The notes under the pieces are model-generated. The model searched no databases. It was not told the origin of the DNA and was given only the letters and a program-made list of their open reading frames with translations. DNA of 64,000 nt from positions 1-64,000 of the forward strand of contig NZ_JACOGG010000013.1 in assembly GCF_014284365.1 (NCBI RefSeq). Reading direction: 5' to 3'. This DNA is from Cognatundibacterium rugosum (GTDB lineage Bacteria > Pseudomonadota > Gammaproteobacteria > Burkholderiales > Burkholderiaceae_D). Below, one piece after another: positions 18,654 through 27,015 of the stretch. The translations under genes and the position numbers were made by a program. Each line of letters starts with the position of its first letter. The stretch's first letter is position 1.

Positions 18654-20645
18654 ATGACAAACAGCGCAGCAGAAAACGAAATCAAAGCCGAATCCCGTAT
18701 TTTTCCTCCGCCAGCTGAATTCGCCGCAAAAGCTGCGATTTCCGGCATGGATGCTTACCATGCTTTGTGCCGTGAAGCCGAACAAGACTATGAGGGTTTC
18801 TGGGGCAGACTGGCACGTGAGAATCTGCACTGGCAGCGGCCCTTCGAGACTACTCTGGACGAGTCAAATGCGCCTTTGTACCAGTGGTTCCCGGATGGTT
18901 TGATGAATGTGTCTTACAACTGCCTGGATGTGAATCTGGACAATGGCAATGCAGAGAAAGTCGCATTGATATTCGAAGCCGATGGTGGCGAAGTCACCAA
19001 AGTCACTTACCGTGAACTGCATCAAAAGGTCTGCCAGTTCGCGAATGGTTTGAAATCCCTGGGGATCAGCAAAGGTGACCGGGTCGTGATTTATATGCCT
19101 ATGTCAGTCGAAGGTGTGGTCGCGATGCAGGCTTGTGCCCGCATTGGTGCTACCCATTCCGTGGTATTTGGTGGCTTTTCTGCAAAATCGCTGCAAGAAC
19201 GTATCGTCGATGTGGGTGCGGTAGCCGTGATTACTGCCGATGAGCAGGTCAGGGGCGGTAAGCATTTGCCGCTGAAAGCGATCGTCGATGAGGCACTGGC
19301 GCTGGGCGAGTGCGAAAAGGTCAGGAATGTGGTGATTTATCGCCGCACTGGTGGTGCTATCCAGTTGCAGGCAGGCCGCGATCTGTGGATGCATGAGCTG
19401 GTCGCGACACAGGATGTGGTTTGCGAGCCAGAATGGGTCAGTGCAGAACACCCGTTGTTTATCCTGTACACCTCGGGTTCAACCGGCAAACCTAAAGGTG
19501 TACAGCATTCGTCTGGCGGCTACCTGCTGTGGGCGAAACTGACCATGAAATGGACTTTCGATATCAAGCCGGATGACGTGTTCTGGTGCACTGCCGATAT
19601 TGGCTGGGTCACCGGACACACCTATATCACGTATGGCCCGCTGGCAATGGGTGCCACGGAGATCGTGTTTGAAGGCATACCGACTTTCCCGAATGCCGGA
19701 CGCTTCTGGTCCATGATAGAAAAACACAAGGCCAGCATTTTCTACACTGCGCCAACGGCGATACGCTCATTGATTAAAGCGGCCGATGCCGATGCTGCCG
19801 TACATCCCGATCGCTATGATTTGTCCAGTCTGCGTTTGCTGGGCTCGGTGGGTGAGCCTATCAATCCGGAAGCCTGGATGTGGTATTACAAAAATATAGG
19901 ACGCAATGTTTGTCCTATCGTCGACACCTTCTGGCAAACCGAAACCGGTGGTCACATGATGACCCCGTTGCCGGGCGCAACGCCGTTGGTACCCGGCTCT
20001 TGTACACTGCCTTTACCCGGCATTATGGCCGCCATCGTAGACGAGACCGGTAATGAATTGCCCAACGGGCAGGGTGGCATTCTGGTCGTTAAACGCCCAT
20101 GGCCCTCGATGATACGTACTATCTGGGGTGATCCTGAGCGCTTTAAGAAAAGCTATTTCCCGGAAGAGTTTGGCGGCAAGGTCTATCTGGCAGGTGATGG
20201 CGCGATCCGTAACAAAGATACCGGTTACTTCACCATTACTGGTCGTATCGATGATGTGCTGAACGTATCTGGTCATCGCATGGGTACCATGGAGATAGAA
20301 TCGGCACTGGTCGCGAATCCGCTGGTGGCCGAAGCAGCCGTGGTCGGTAAGCCAGACGATACGACAGGTGAAGCGATCTGTGCATTTGTGGTGTTGAAAC
20401 GCGCACGTCCTGCCGGTGATGAAGCCAAACAGATAGCGACAGAATTGCGCAACTGGGTTGCCAAGGAAATTGGGCCGATTGCGAAGCCAAAAGAAATTCG
20501 CTTTGGTGATAATCTGCCTAAGACACGTTCAGGCAAAATTATGCGCCGTCTGTTGCGTGTACTCGCGAAAGGCGAGGCAATTACCCAGGACGTCTCTACA
20601 CTGGAAAATCCGGCAATTCTGGACCAGCTCAAACAGGCACAGTAA
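18654..20645 (+). CDS. acs: Acetyl-CoA synthetase (AMP-forming)
   Basis: A 663-residue cytoplasmic enzyme that activates acetate to acetyl-CoA through acetyl-AMP. The adenylate-forming signature [11 protein letters not shown] spans 272-282, followed by [20 protein letters not shown]. The hinge and C-terminal domain contain [20 protein letters not shown] and end with [15 protein letters not shown], whose lysine K628 is the site usually controlled by acetylation. ATG 18654 is chosen over 18627 because GGAG lies 6 bases before it. Length fits Acs (about 650). It is followed by two terminators. Confidence 0.96.
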   Translation: MTNSAAENEIKAESRIFPPPAEFAAKAAISGMDAYHALCREAEQDYEGFWGRLARENLHWQRPFETTLDESNAPLYQWFPDGLMNVSYNCLDVNLDNGNAEKVALIFEADGGEVTKVTYRELHQKVCQFANGLKSLGISKGDRVVIYMPMSVEGVVAMQACARIGATHSVVFGGFSAKSLQERIVDVGAVAVITADEQVRGGKHLPLKAIVDEALALGECEKVRNVVIYRRTGGAIQLQAGRDLWMHELVATQDVVCEPEWVSAEHPLFILYTSGSTGKPKGVQHSSGGYLLWAKLTMKWTFDIKPDDVFWCTADIGWVTGHTYITYGPLAMGATEIVFEGIPTFPNAGRFWSMIEKHKASIFYTAPTAIRSLIKAADADAAVHPDRYDLSSLRLLGSVGEPINPEAWMWYYKNIGRNVCPIVDTFWQTETGGHMMTPLPGATPLVPGSCTLPLPGIMAAIVDETGNELPNGQGGILVVKRPWPSMIRTIWGDPERFKKSYFPEEFGGKVYLAGDGAIRNKDTGYFTITGRIDDVLNVSGHRMGTMEIESALVANPLVAEAAVVGKPDDTTGEAICAFVVLKRARPAGDEAKQIATELRNWVAKEIGPIAKPKEIRFGDNLPKTRSGKIMRRLLRVLAKGEAITQDVSTLENPAILDQLKQAQ

Positions 20646-20655
20646 GCTGATTTGT

Positions 20656-20687
20656 ACACGGCACCACAATACGGTGCCGTGTTTTTC
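20656..20687 (+). terminator. Rho-independent terminator after acs
   Basis: A perfect 10-bp stem, ACACGGCACC (20656-20665) with GGTGCCGTGT (20673-20682), precedes five T residues. It starts 11 bases after the acs stop. Confidence 0.92.
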
Positions 20688-20720
20688 ATTTAGGTTTGAT
20701 TCAGGTTTAATTAAGGTGTT

Positions 20721-20746
20721 CAGGCTCGCAATGAGCCTGTTTTTTT
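20721..20746 (+). terminator. Second terminator between acs and moxR
   Basis: The stem CAGGCTC/GAGCCTG (20721-20727 with 20733-20739) is followed by seven T residues. It backs up the first acs terminator before the convergent MoxR gene. Confidence 0.85.
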
Positions 20747-20764
20747 GCCATTATCCTGAAAAAA

Positions 20765-21628
20765 TCAGCGATTATTTCTTGCCATCATCATGATGCGCTC
20801 AAACAGATGTACATCCTGTTCATTTTTCAGCAAAGCGCCGTGCAGAGGCGGGACGGCTGCCTTGTTATCCTTGCTGCGCAAGGCTTCGGCCGGGATATCC
20901 TCAGCCAGTAAGAGCTTGAGCCAGTCGATCAGCTCAGAGGTGGACGGTTTCTTCTTCAGTCCGGCAATCTCGCGGACTTCATAGAAAGTCTGCAGTGCCT
21001 GACTCAGCAAATCCCCTTTCAGATTTGGGAAATGCACATCGACGATTTGCTGCATGGTTTCTTTATCAGGAAACTTGATGTAATGGAAAAAGCAGCGGCG
21101 CAGGAAGGCATCCGGCAACTCTTTTTCATTATTGGATGTGATGATCACCAGCGGACGATGGCGCGCCCTGACCATTTCACGTGTTTCATACACATAAAAC
21201 TCCATACGATCGAGTTCGCGTAGCAAATCGTTAGGAAACTCTATATCTGCTTTGTCGATTTCATCAATCAGCAACACCACCGGCTGTTCGGCGGTAAATG
21301 CCTGCCACAACACGCCTTTGACAATGTAGTTATGGATGTCCTTGACGCGTTCATCGCCGAGTTGCGAATCGCGCAGGCGCGACACGGCATCATACTCATA
21401 CAGGCCTTGTTGCGCTTTGGTGGTTGATTTGATATGCCACTGCAATAGTGGCATACCCAGTGCAGCGGCGACTTCTTCAGCCAGCATGGTTTTGCCTGTG
21501 CCAGGCTCACCCTTGATCAGCAATGGGCGCTGCAGGCGTAAAGCGGCATTGACGGCCAGTTTCAAATCATCGGTGGCGACATAATTGTCGGCACCATCGA
21601 AGCGTAAGCTTGTTGTTTCTTGCGTCAT
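20765..21628 (-). CDS. MoxR-family AAA+ ATPase
   Basis: A 287-residue ATPase. Walker A is GEPGTGKT at residues 40-47. Walker B is VVLLIDEIDKAD near 118-129. The sensor/arginine region ITSNNEKELPDAFLRRCFFHYI follows. MoxR proteins act as chaperone-like remodelers that load metals or assemble enzyme complexes, normally with a von Willebrand A (CoxE-like) partner encoded next door. No such gene follows here; the next gene downstream is the convergent acs. It is divergent from the cytochrome c pair. The cellular target is unknown. Confidence 0.92.
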   Translation of the reverse strand: MTQETTSLRFDGADNYVATDDLKLAVNAALRLQRPLLIKGEPGTGKTMLAEEVAAALGMPLLQWHIKSTTKAQQGLYEYDAVSRLRDSQLGDERVKDIHNYIVKGVLWQAFTAEQPVVLLIDEIDKADIEFPNDLLRELDRMEFYVYETREMVRARHRPLVIITSNNEKELPDAFLRRCFFHYIKFPDKETMQQIVDVHFPNLKGDLLSQALQTFYEVREIAGLKKKPSTSELIDWLKLLLAEDIPAEALRSKDNKAAVPPLHGALLKNEQDVHLFERIMMMARNNR

Positions 21629-21993
21629 AGTTGTGTCGTATGGTTGAGCCCAGAGTCTGAGTATAAGCGAGATTTCTGTAATCTGTGAACGCCTGTTCTA
21701 TTTTTAGCTGTTCCAGAGAGTTATGCATAGCTGTGCGCTACATAAGACGTTTCTTGTGCAATTGCAACATAAAAAGTGTGGAAAATAGACCGCATTCCGC
21801 ATGTTTTTCATCTGGAGTTTGATGTGCATCATATAGAATGATGTGCAACATCAACATGTAGCAAGACGGATGCAAATCCCTTGCTGTGGCCTGAGACAGC
21901 CCGTCGTGTCTTTAAGATGTGTTCGCATACACTGATTTTTGCAGAGCTTATGGGTCATTTTCTTTGTTCCAACCGTACTAATCTATTGTTCCT
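21629..21993. promoter_or_regulatory. Divergent control region with an FNR-like box
   Basis: A 365-base spacer between moxR (minus) and the cytochrome genes (plus). At 21819-21832 it holds TTGATGTGCATCAT, which fits the FNR/ANR pattern TTGAT-N4-ATCAA at 9 of 10 fixed positions. A second, longer symmetrical element, TGATGTGCAACATCA, follows at 21839-21853. Oxygen-responsive control of the cytochromes is a reasonable inference. The site lies about 160 bases before the first start codon, so a long leader would be needed. Confidence 0.45.
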
Positions 21994-22317
21994 ATGAAAA
22001 AACTGTTCGCACTCCTCGCTGTTGCGAGTCTCGCCCAAGCTGCGGCAGCAGCGGAAGTAGTTGGAAATGCTAAAGACGCTGCCGATAAAAAGATTGCCAT
22101 GTGCATAGGTTGCCATGCGATACCCGGTTATAAAGCCAGTTATCCGGAAGTCTTTCAGGTACCTAAAATTGGTGGCCAGTCTGCTAAATACCTGGAAGCA
22201 GCGCTGAAAGCCTATCAGAAAGGTGAGCGCAAAAATCCCTCCATGCGTGGTATCGCAGGCAGCCTGACTGATCAGGATATCGCGGATTTGGCCGCTTATT
22301 ATTCACAACAAAAATAA
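21994..22317 (+). CDS. Small periplasmic cytochrome c, class I (first of pair)
   Basis: A 107-residue electron carrier. A signal peptide (MKKLFALLAVASLAQAAAAA) is followed by the single haem-binding motif CIGCH. A downstream methionine, probably in KNPSMRGIAG, would be the sixth haem ligand. The C-terminal helix TDQDIADLAAYYSQQK is typical of cytochrome c553/c4-like domains. It would shuttle electrons in the periplasm. The second cytochrome gene starts 15 bases later with its own GGAG site, so they form an operon. The partner oxidase or dehydrogenase is not in the window. Confidence 0.9.
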   Translation: MKKLFALLAVASLAQAAAAAEVVGNAKDAADKKIAMCIGCHAIPGYKASYPEVFQVPKIGGQSAKYLEAALKAYQKGERKNPSMRGIAGSLTDQDIADLAAYYSQQK

Positions 22318-22331
22318 GAACAGGAGTCAGC

Positions 22332-22676
22332 ATGAAAGCAATCACTGGTGTCATTCTGTCCCTCGCAATGTTGAGCGCAACGGCGCAGGCGGCAGGGAAT
22401 ATCGATGCAGGAAAAGCAGCGACAGAAAAATTTAACTGTGCCTCATGTCATGGGAAAGACTTTAATTCTCCGATTGATCCGGCCTATCCAAAAATCGCGG
22501 GCCAGCACAAGGATTATCTGGAGCATGCCTTAAAAGCCTATCAGCGTGGTGATGGGCCGAACGGACGTACGAATGCAATCATGGGGGCGCAGGCTAAGGC
22601 CCTGAGTGCAGCCGATATCGCTAATATTTCCGCCTATTTATCCAGCCTGCCGGGTAATTTGGTGCTGAAGAAATAA
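22332..22676 (+). CDS. Small periplasmic cytochrome c, class I (second of pair)
   Basis: A 114-residue paralogue of the preceding gene. The signal peptide ends AQAAG. The haem motif is CASCH. Conserved segments are YPKIAGQHKDYLEHALKAYQRG and a methionine in NAIMGAQ. The final SAADIANISAYLSSLPG helix closes the fold. The two single-haem proteins together resemble the two halves of a dihaem cytochrome c4, encoded separately. It is followed by a strong bidirectional terminator. Confidence 0.9.
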   Translation: MKAITGVILSLAMLSATAQAAGNIDAGKAATEKFNCASCHGKDFNSPIDPAYPKIAGQHKDYLEHALKAYQRGDGPNGRTNAIMGAQAKALSAADIANISAYLSSLPGNLVLKK

Positions 22677-22690
22677 GCGGCGAAGAATGA

Positions 22691-22727
22691 AAAATGCCAC
22701 GGTGTGACATCGCACCGTGGCATTTTT
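22691..22727. terminator. Strong bidirectional terminator
   Basis: A perfect 14-bp stem, AAAATGCCACGGTG (22691-22704) with CACCGTGGCATTTT (22713-22726), has A- and T-runs on its flanks. It ends the cytochrome operon and the convergent DUF1841 gene. Confidence 0.95.
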
Positions 22728-22749
22728 TTATGTTGATTCTGACTTGCGC

Positions 22750-23178
22750 TCAGCGACAGCGCTTCTGTACCGCATCGATATAGGCCTGACCATCTGGCGG
22801 CAGACCTGAGCGTTGGGAATTCCAGATCATTTCGCCCAGACATTCCATGATTTGGTGGTGTGCTTCGTGTTCGGAATTGTAGCGCTGCGCGAGTTGGCGT
22901 GCCGCACTCTGAATGCTACGTGGCTGATCGACTGAAATCTGCTCACTGATTGACAGGTGCATGGATAAGTGAAGGAAGGGATTAGTCTGCCCTTGATCTA
23001 CGCTGTAATTCGTCTGCACAGCTGCTTCGACATCGCGCAGCGCATGGTCGTACTCAGGATGTTGCTGTATCCAGTCGGCAGCGATGGATTCCAGTGGCGT
23101 CAGGATTTCTTTTGCATGCAGTTTTCTGAATGTTTCGCAAAAAAAACGGCGGACATCGTCCTGGCTGGGGTTAAACAT
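22750..23178 (-). CDS. DUF1841 family protein
   Basis: A 142-residue cytoplasmic protein. MFNPSQDDVRRFFCETFRKLH at the start, LTPLE, then NPFLHLSMHLSISEQ and the acidic/histidine stretch EHEAHHQIMECLGEMIWNSQR are the conserved marks of DUF1841. The family is widespread in beta- and gammaproteobacteria, and I know of no function for it. No signal peptide or membrane segment is present. The histidine-rich centre could bind a metal, but that is speculation. Length is normal. Confidence 0.88.
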   Translation of the reverse strand: MFNPSQDDVRRFFCETFRKLHAKEILTPLESIAADWIQQHPEYDHALRDVEAAVQTNYSVDQGQTNPFLHLSMHLSISEQISVDQPRSIQSAARQLAQRYNSEHEAHHQIMECLGEMIWNSQRSGLPPDGQAYIDAVQKRCR

Positions 23179-23384
23179 ACGGCTTCCTGATTGTAAACGT
23201 TGGAAAAAGCCGCATATTGTAGGGTAAAAACATCGGTCTGGCTGTTCAGTCTTCGCGAGTATGGGTAAATGCAGTCTCTGAATCCGCTTGTACAGGGCAA
23301 TTTCATCGCGGCTTGCACACGAGCTCAGTGTCTTCGTTTATGATGCGGCAAGTTTTCCCCTCGTTCTTCAGAAAAGGAATCATC

Positions 23385-23966
23385 ATGTTAAGTACAGAAG
23401 CTCAACAAACCTTATTCACCAACGCACGCACCCATAATGGCTGGCAAGATAAGCCGGTATCCGATGTTTTGTTGCACGAATTGTATGATCTGATGAAATG
23501 GGCACCCACTTCTGCGAATGCTTCCCCTGCGCGCATTGTGTTTGTGAAATCCGACGAACAAAAATCCGCCTTGCTGGCTTGCATGGCTGAGGGAAATCTG
23601 GAAAAAACCAAAACTGCGCCGGTAACTGCAATTATCGGTATGGATATGGCATTTTATGATCAGTTGCCACAATTGTTTCCACATGCAGACGCCCGTTCCT
23701 GGTTTGCCGGGAATCAAGCATTGATTGATGCGACGGCTTTTCGTAACTCGTCCCTGCAAGGTGCTTATCTGATGTTGGCCGCGCGCACCCTGGGTCTGGA
23801 TTGTGGTCCGATGTCAGGGTTTGACGCCGATAAAGTCAATGCGACTTTCTTTGCTGGCAGTGAAGTTAAAGTCAATTTCATCTGCAATCTTGGCTATGGC
23901 GACGCCAGCAAATTACATGCGCGTGGCCCACGTCTGAGTTTTGAGCAGGCGTGCCGCATCGTTTAA
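23385..23966 (+). CDS. rutE: Nitroreductase-family protein, RutE-like (malonic semialdehyde reductase)
   Basis: A 193-residue flavoprotein of the RutE/HadB group. ATG 23385 is used because AAAGGA lies about 8 bases upstream; the frame from 23313 adds a leader without homology. Landmarks are [18 protein letters not shown] (FMN binding), the central [23 protein letters not shown] and the C-terminal [10 protein letters not shown]. In E. coli RutE reduces malonic semialdehyde to 3-hydroxypropionate at the end of pyrimidine breakdown. No other rut genes are nearby, so the substrate here may differ. It is a single gene. Confidence 0.85.
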   Translation: MLSTEAQQTLFTNARTHNGWQDKPVSDVLLHELYDLMKWAPTSANASPARIVFVKSDEQKSALLACMAEGNLEKTKTAPVTAIIGMDMAFYDQLPQLFPHADARSWFAGNQALIDATAFRNSSLQGAYLMLAARTLGLDCGPMSGFDADKVNATFFAGSEVKVNFICNLGYGDASKLHARGPRLSFEQACRIV

Positions 23967-24024
23967 TTGCGAAGCGGTAGTGACTTGCTTGCTCTGTCTG
24001 CGGCCTTAGTTTGAAAATGCGTCC

Positions 24025-24672
24025 TTATACCTGATCGGGTAAGGGCGTTTTTTCTTTGAAGTCGCATAAGTCGGCGATCATACAATTCCAACATTTGGGC
24101 TTGCGCGCGATGCAGGTATAGCGCCCATGCAGTATCAGCCAGTGATGTGCATCCAGCCTGAATTCCTTGGGGACAAATTTCATGAGCTTTTGTTCGACGA
24201 TATCCACGTTTTTGCCGGGTGCAATCCCAGTGCGGTTAGATACCCTGAAAATATGGGTATCGACCGCAATGGTGGGCTGACCGAAGGCCGTATTCAGCAC
24301 CACGTTGGCTGTTTTTCTGCCTACACCTGGTAAGGCTTCCAGTGCTTCGCGCTGCTGTGGTACCTGGCCTTGATGCTCGCGTAACAGAATTTCGCAGGTC
24401 GCGATCACATTTTTTGCCTTGGTTTTGTATAAGCCTATGGTCTGGATGTAAGGCATCAAACCATCTACGCCTAAGCGCAGCAAGGTTTCCGGTGTATTAG
24501 CGATCGGATACAGTTTGCGGGTCGCCTTGTTGACCGAAACATCCGTAGCCTGAGCAGATAACAACACCGCGATCAGCAATTCAAACGGCGTGCTGTATTC
24601 GAGTTCCGTGGTCGGGTGAGGATTTTCGCGCTGCAGACGCTGGAAAATCAGCTGGCGTTTTTCTGCATTCAT
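24025..24672 (-). CDS. nth: Endonuclease III (DNA glycosylase/AP lyase)
   Basis: A 215-residue base-excision repair enzyme that removes oxidised pyrimidines. The helix-hairpin-helix [12 protein letters not shown] carries the catalytic lysine, and [12 protein letters not shown] the catalytic aspartate. The 4Fe-4S loop is C-x6-C-x2-C-x5-C ([17 protein letters not shown]). Length is normal. Its ATG overlaps the TGA of rsxB by four bases (ATGA), so the two are translationally coupled. All active-site residues are present. Confidence 0.96.
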   Translation of the reverse strand: MNAEKRQLIFQRLQRENPHPTTELEYSTPFELLIAVLLSAQATDVSVNKATRKLYPIANTPETLLRLGVDGLMPYIQTIGLYKTKAKNVIATCEILLREHQGQVPQQREALEALPGVGRKTANVVLNTAFGQPTIAVDTHIFRVSNRTGIAPGKNVDIVEQKLMKFVPKEFRLDAHHWLILHGRYTCIARKPKCWNCMIADLCDFKEKTPLPDQV

Positions 24673-25364
24673 GCGTCTGGTCCTTTCTCTGCTTCCAGTT
24701 TTTTCAGGCGAGCGCGTTCGATCGCTGCTGCAATGATGGCTTTTTTCCTGTCTTTGCTGGCTTGCTCTTCAGCCGTGACGGCAGCTTCTGCTTCCAGTGC
24801 TTGTAGTTTGGCGGCGGCTTTGGCTGCCAGCCTTTGTTCGTTCTCGTATTTTTCACGCTGCAGCCGAACAGTGCGGCTGTCGTAGGCGGTTTTGGCCTGC
24901 CTTGCCTGTTGTTCACTCCAGGCTGCCCATCCGGTTTTTCCCGGTGTGACCGGGACCATAGAGATACAGTCTACCGGGCAGGGGACGACACATAAATCGC
25001 AGCCGGTACACAATTCCGGTATCACGGTGTGCATTTGTTTGGGCGCGCCTATGATGGCATCAACCGGGCAGGCTTGTATGCACAAGGTGCAGCCTATGCA
25101 ATAGGCCTCTTCAATCACCGCGACTGGTCGCTCACGTTCTGTGCCGTGCTCAGAATTTAAGGGGAGAGTGGCAAGTCCGAGTGCGTCGGCCAGCAAAGCG
25201 ATACCTTGTTCACCGCCAGGCGGGCATTGATTGTGAGTGGCATGGCCAGTCGCCATCGCGACTGCATAATCGTGACAAGACGGATAGCCACATTTAGTAC
25301 ATTGGGTTTGCGGTAACAGTGCTTCAAGTTGTGTAGCAAGTGAGACGGATGCAGGAGAGGGCAC
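24669..25364 (-). CDS. rsxB: RsxB/RnfB-type iron-sulfur protein (orphan)
   Basis: A 231-residue ferredoxin-like subunit. An N-terminal Fe-S domain with [13 protein letters not shown] resembles the RnfB 4Fe-4S motif. Two classical 4Fe-4S clusters follow: [14 protein letters not shown] and [14 protein letters not shown]. The last 80 residues form a charged Ala/Lys/Glu helix. In the full Rnf/Rsx complex this subunit receives electrons at the membrane, but no other rnf or rsx gene is present and the usual N-terminal membrane anchor is missing. It starts at GTG 25364 and overlaps nth by four bases, suggesting it may serve the Fe-S state of endonuclease III or SoxR-like control (inference). Confidence 0.88.
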   Translation of the reverse strand: MPSPASVSLATQLEALLPQTQCTKCGYPSCHDYAVAMATGHATHNQCPPGGEQGIALLADALGLATLPLNSEHGTERERPVAVIEEAYCIGCTLCIQACPVDAIIGAPKQMHTVIPELCTGCDLCVVPCPVDCISMVPVTPGKTGWAAWSEQQARQAKTAYDSRTVRLQREKYENEQRLAAKAAAKLQALEAEAAVTAEEQASKDRKKAIIAAAIERARLKKLEAEKGPDA

Positions 25365-25459
25365 AGGAAGAACTCAATAGGAAAAATCAGGGTCGGCTTG
25401 CCACTCAGGAAGCAAGCGCCAAAGCGGTGATTATCCCCCGATTCAGCGTGACTCACAAA

Positions 25460-25490
25460 CAAAAACGCCACCTCACGGCGGCGTTTTTGG
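25460..25490. terminator. Bidirectional terminator after phaZ
   Basis: The stem CAAAAACGCC (25460-25469) with GGCGTTTTTG (25480-25489) has A and T tracts built into it. It stops minus-strand transcription from phaZ before rsxB. Confidence 0.8.
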
Positions 25491-25502
25491 TCTCAGTGGC
25501 GA

Positions 25503-26738
25503 TTAGCCGTGTTTGCGAATGAATTCACCGATTTTCGGGCATATCATTTCACGCCAGCGACGGCCTGAGAATATGCCATAGTGACCACAGCCAGGTGCCA
25601 CGTAATCCTGTTTCATACTGACTGGAATGCTGCTGCACAGGTCATGAGCAGCCTGGGTCTGGCCAGGGCCGGAAATATCGTCCAGTTCGCCTTCTACGGT
25701 GAACAGGGCGACGGTCTTAATATCCTGTGGTCTGACCAGCTTACCTTCGACTTCCCAGGTGCCTTGTGGCAGACGGAATTCCTGGAACACGGTCTTGATC
25801 GTTTCCAGATAGTAGTCGGCCGGCATATCGAGCACGGCATTGTATTCATCATAGAATTTGCGATGCTGCTCGGCTGAATCATCATCCCCCTTAATCAGGT
25901 GCTGATAGTAATCCCAGTGGCTTTGTGCGTGACGGTCAGGGTTCATTGCGACAAAACCCGCATGTTGTAAAAAGCCCGGGTAGACCTTGCGTCCGTAACC
26001 GGGATAGTTCGCCGGTACGTTGTAAATCACTGTATTTTCAAACCAGGAGAATTTCTTTTCAGTCGCCAGATTATTGACCTCAGTCGGTGATTTGCGCGGA
26101 TCAATTGGGCCGCCCATCATGGTCATGGTTTTTGGCAGCTTAGGATCATTTGCGCTCGCCATCAGCGAGATCGCAGCCAGCACCGGTACGGTAGGCTGGC
26201 AAACTGAGATTACATGCACATCCGGGCCCAGCAAACGAATGAAGTCCTGTACATAGTAGATGTAATCGTGCAGATGGAAGCTGCCTTCAGACAGCGGCAC
26301 CATGCGTGCATCGGTCCAGTCCGTGATGTAAACATCGTGATCCGGCAGCAATCCGCGCACGGTATCACGCAGCAGTGTGGCATGATGTCCAGATAAAGGG
26401 GCGACCAGCAACACCGTTGGCTGCTTGAGCTTAGTGAGTTCCTTGTCGCTCAGGGCCTTTTTAAAGTGCAGCAGTTTGCAAAAAGGCCGGATCACAGCGG
26501 TAGTTTGTGTGATTTCTACAACTTGCTTGCCTATGGTCGTCGAAGTAATGCCAAACTCTGGTTTCTCATAATCTTTTCCAAGGCGAAACAAAAGTTCGTA
26601 GCCGGCAGCAATACGCTGAGAATAGGGTGTATGGGCCAGTGGCGAGACCGGATTGGTAAATAGCTTGGAGGAGGCTTCAGCCCACTGGGTTAAAGGGTTC
26701 AGAAATGCGCGGTTCAATTCATGAAATTGGTAGAGCAT
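25503..26738 (-). CDS. phaZ: Intracellular poly(3-hydroxybutyrate) depolymerase
   Basis: A 411-residue cytoplasmic enzyme that mobilises PHB storage granules. The start is ATG 26738 (MLYQFHELNRAFLNPLTQWAE); the frame extending to 26840 adds an unrelated leader. The nucleophile motif is VISVCQPTVP with Cys180, as in the Cys-type PhaZ1 of Cupriavidus, not the serine lipase box of secreted enzymes. PLSGHHATLLRDTVRGLLPDHDVYITDW and the late GELDDISGPGQT and GCGHYGIFSGRRWR segments supply the rest of the alpha/beta-hydrolase core. No signal peptide is present. It implies that the organism stores PHB. It is a single gene with its own terminator. Confidence 0.93.
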   Translation of the reverse strand: MLYQFHELNRAFLNPLTQWAEASSKLFTNPVSPLAHTPYSQRIAAGYELLFRLGKDYEKPEFGITSTTIGKQVVEITQTTAVIRPFCKLLHFKKALSDKELTKLKQPTVLLVAPLSGHHATLLRDTVRGLLPDHDVYITDWTDARMVPLSEGSFHLHDYIYYVQDFIRLLGPDVHVISVCQPTVPVLAAISLMASANDPKLPKTMTMMGGPIDPRKSPTEVNNLATEKKFSWFENTVIYNVPANYPGYGRKVYPGFLQHAGFVAMNPDRHAQSHWDYYQHLIKGDDDSAEQHRKFYDEYNAVLDMPADYYLETIKTVFQEFRLPQGTWEVEGKLVRPQDIKTVALFTVEGELDDISGPGQTQAAHDLCSSIPVSMKQDYVAPGCGHYGIFSGRRWREMICPKIGEFIRKHG

Positions 26739-26862
26739 AGTGACTTCTTTCTGATAAAAAAACAGGCAGTTCCCTGGGCTATAACTGAGATTTAGAAATT
26801 TCTGGCAACAAAAAAACAGACTTCTGATAGAGCTTTCCATCTATTGTATTGCATTGCATCAT

Positions 26863-26884
26863 AAACCAGTTTAGCTGGTTTTTC
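26863..26884 (+). terminator. Small hairpin with T-run in the phaZ/kinase spacer
   Basis: The stem AAACCAG (26863-26869) with CTGGTTT (26875-26881) runs into T residues. It lies upstream of the kinase start, so it may be an attenuator or may block plus-strand read-through. The short stem makes this uncertain. Confidence 0.4.
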
Positions 26885-26961
26885 TCTTGTGCTTGGGAAT
26901 CAATGTGCAGCTGGTGCAAATTTATGTTAAAAAATTAGCTTAAAAATAATAGTTTGCGGGC

Positions 26962-26967
26962 TACAAT
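26962..26967 (+). promoter_or_regulatory. Likely -10 box of the kinase operon
   Basis: TACAAT at 26962-26967 is a good -10 hexamer. Transcription would then start near 26974, after the ATG at 26971. This supports the later start at 27016. The -35 region (TTAAAA near 26941) is weak. Confidence 0.4.
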
Positions 26968-27015
26968 AGAATGCAGACAAAATGTGTTAGTGATAAGGGT
27001 ATAGGGCATAGCAGA

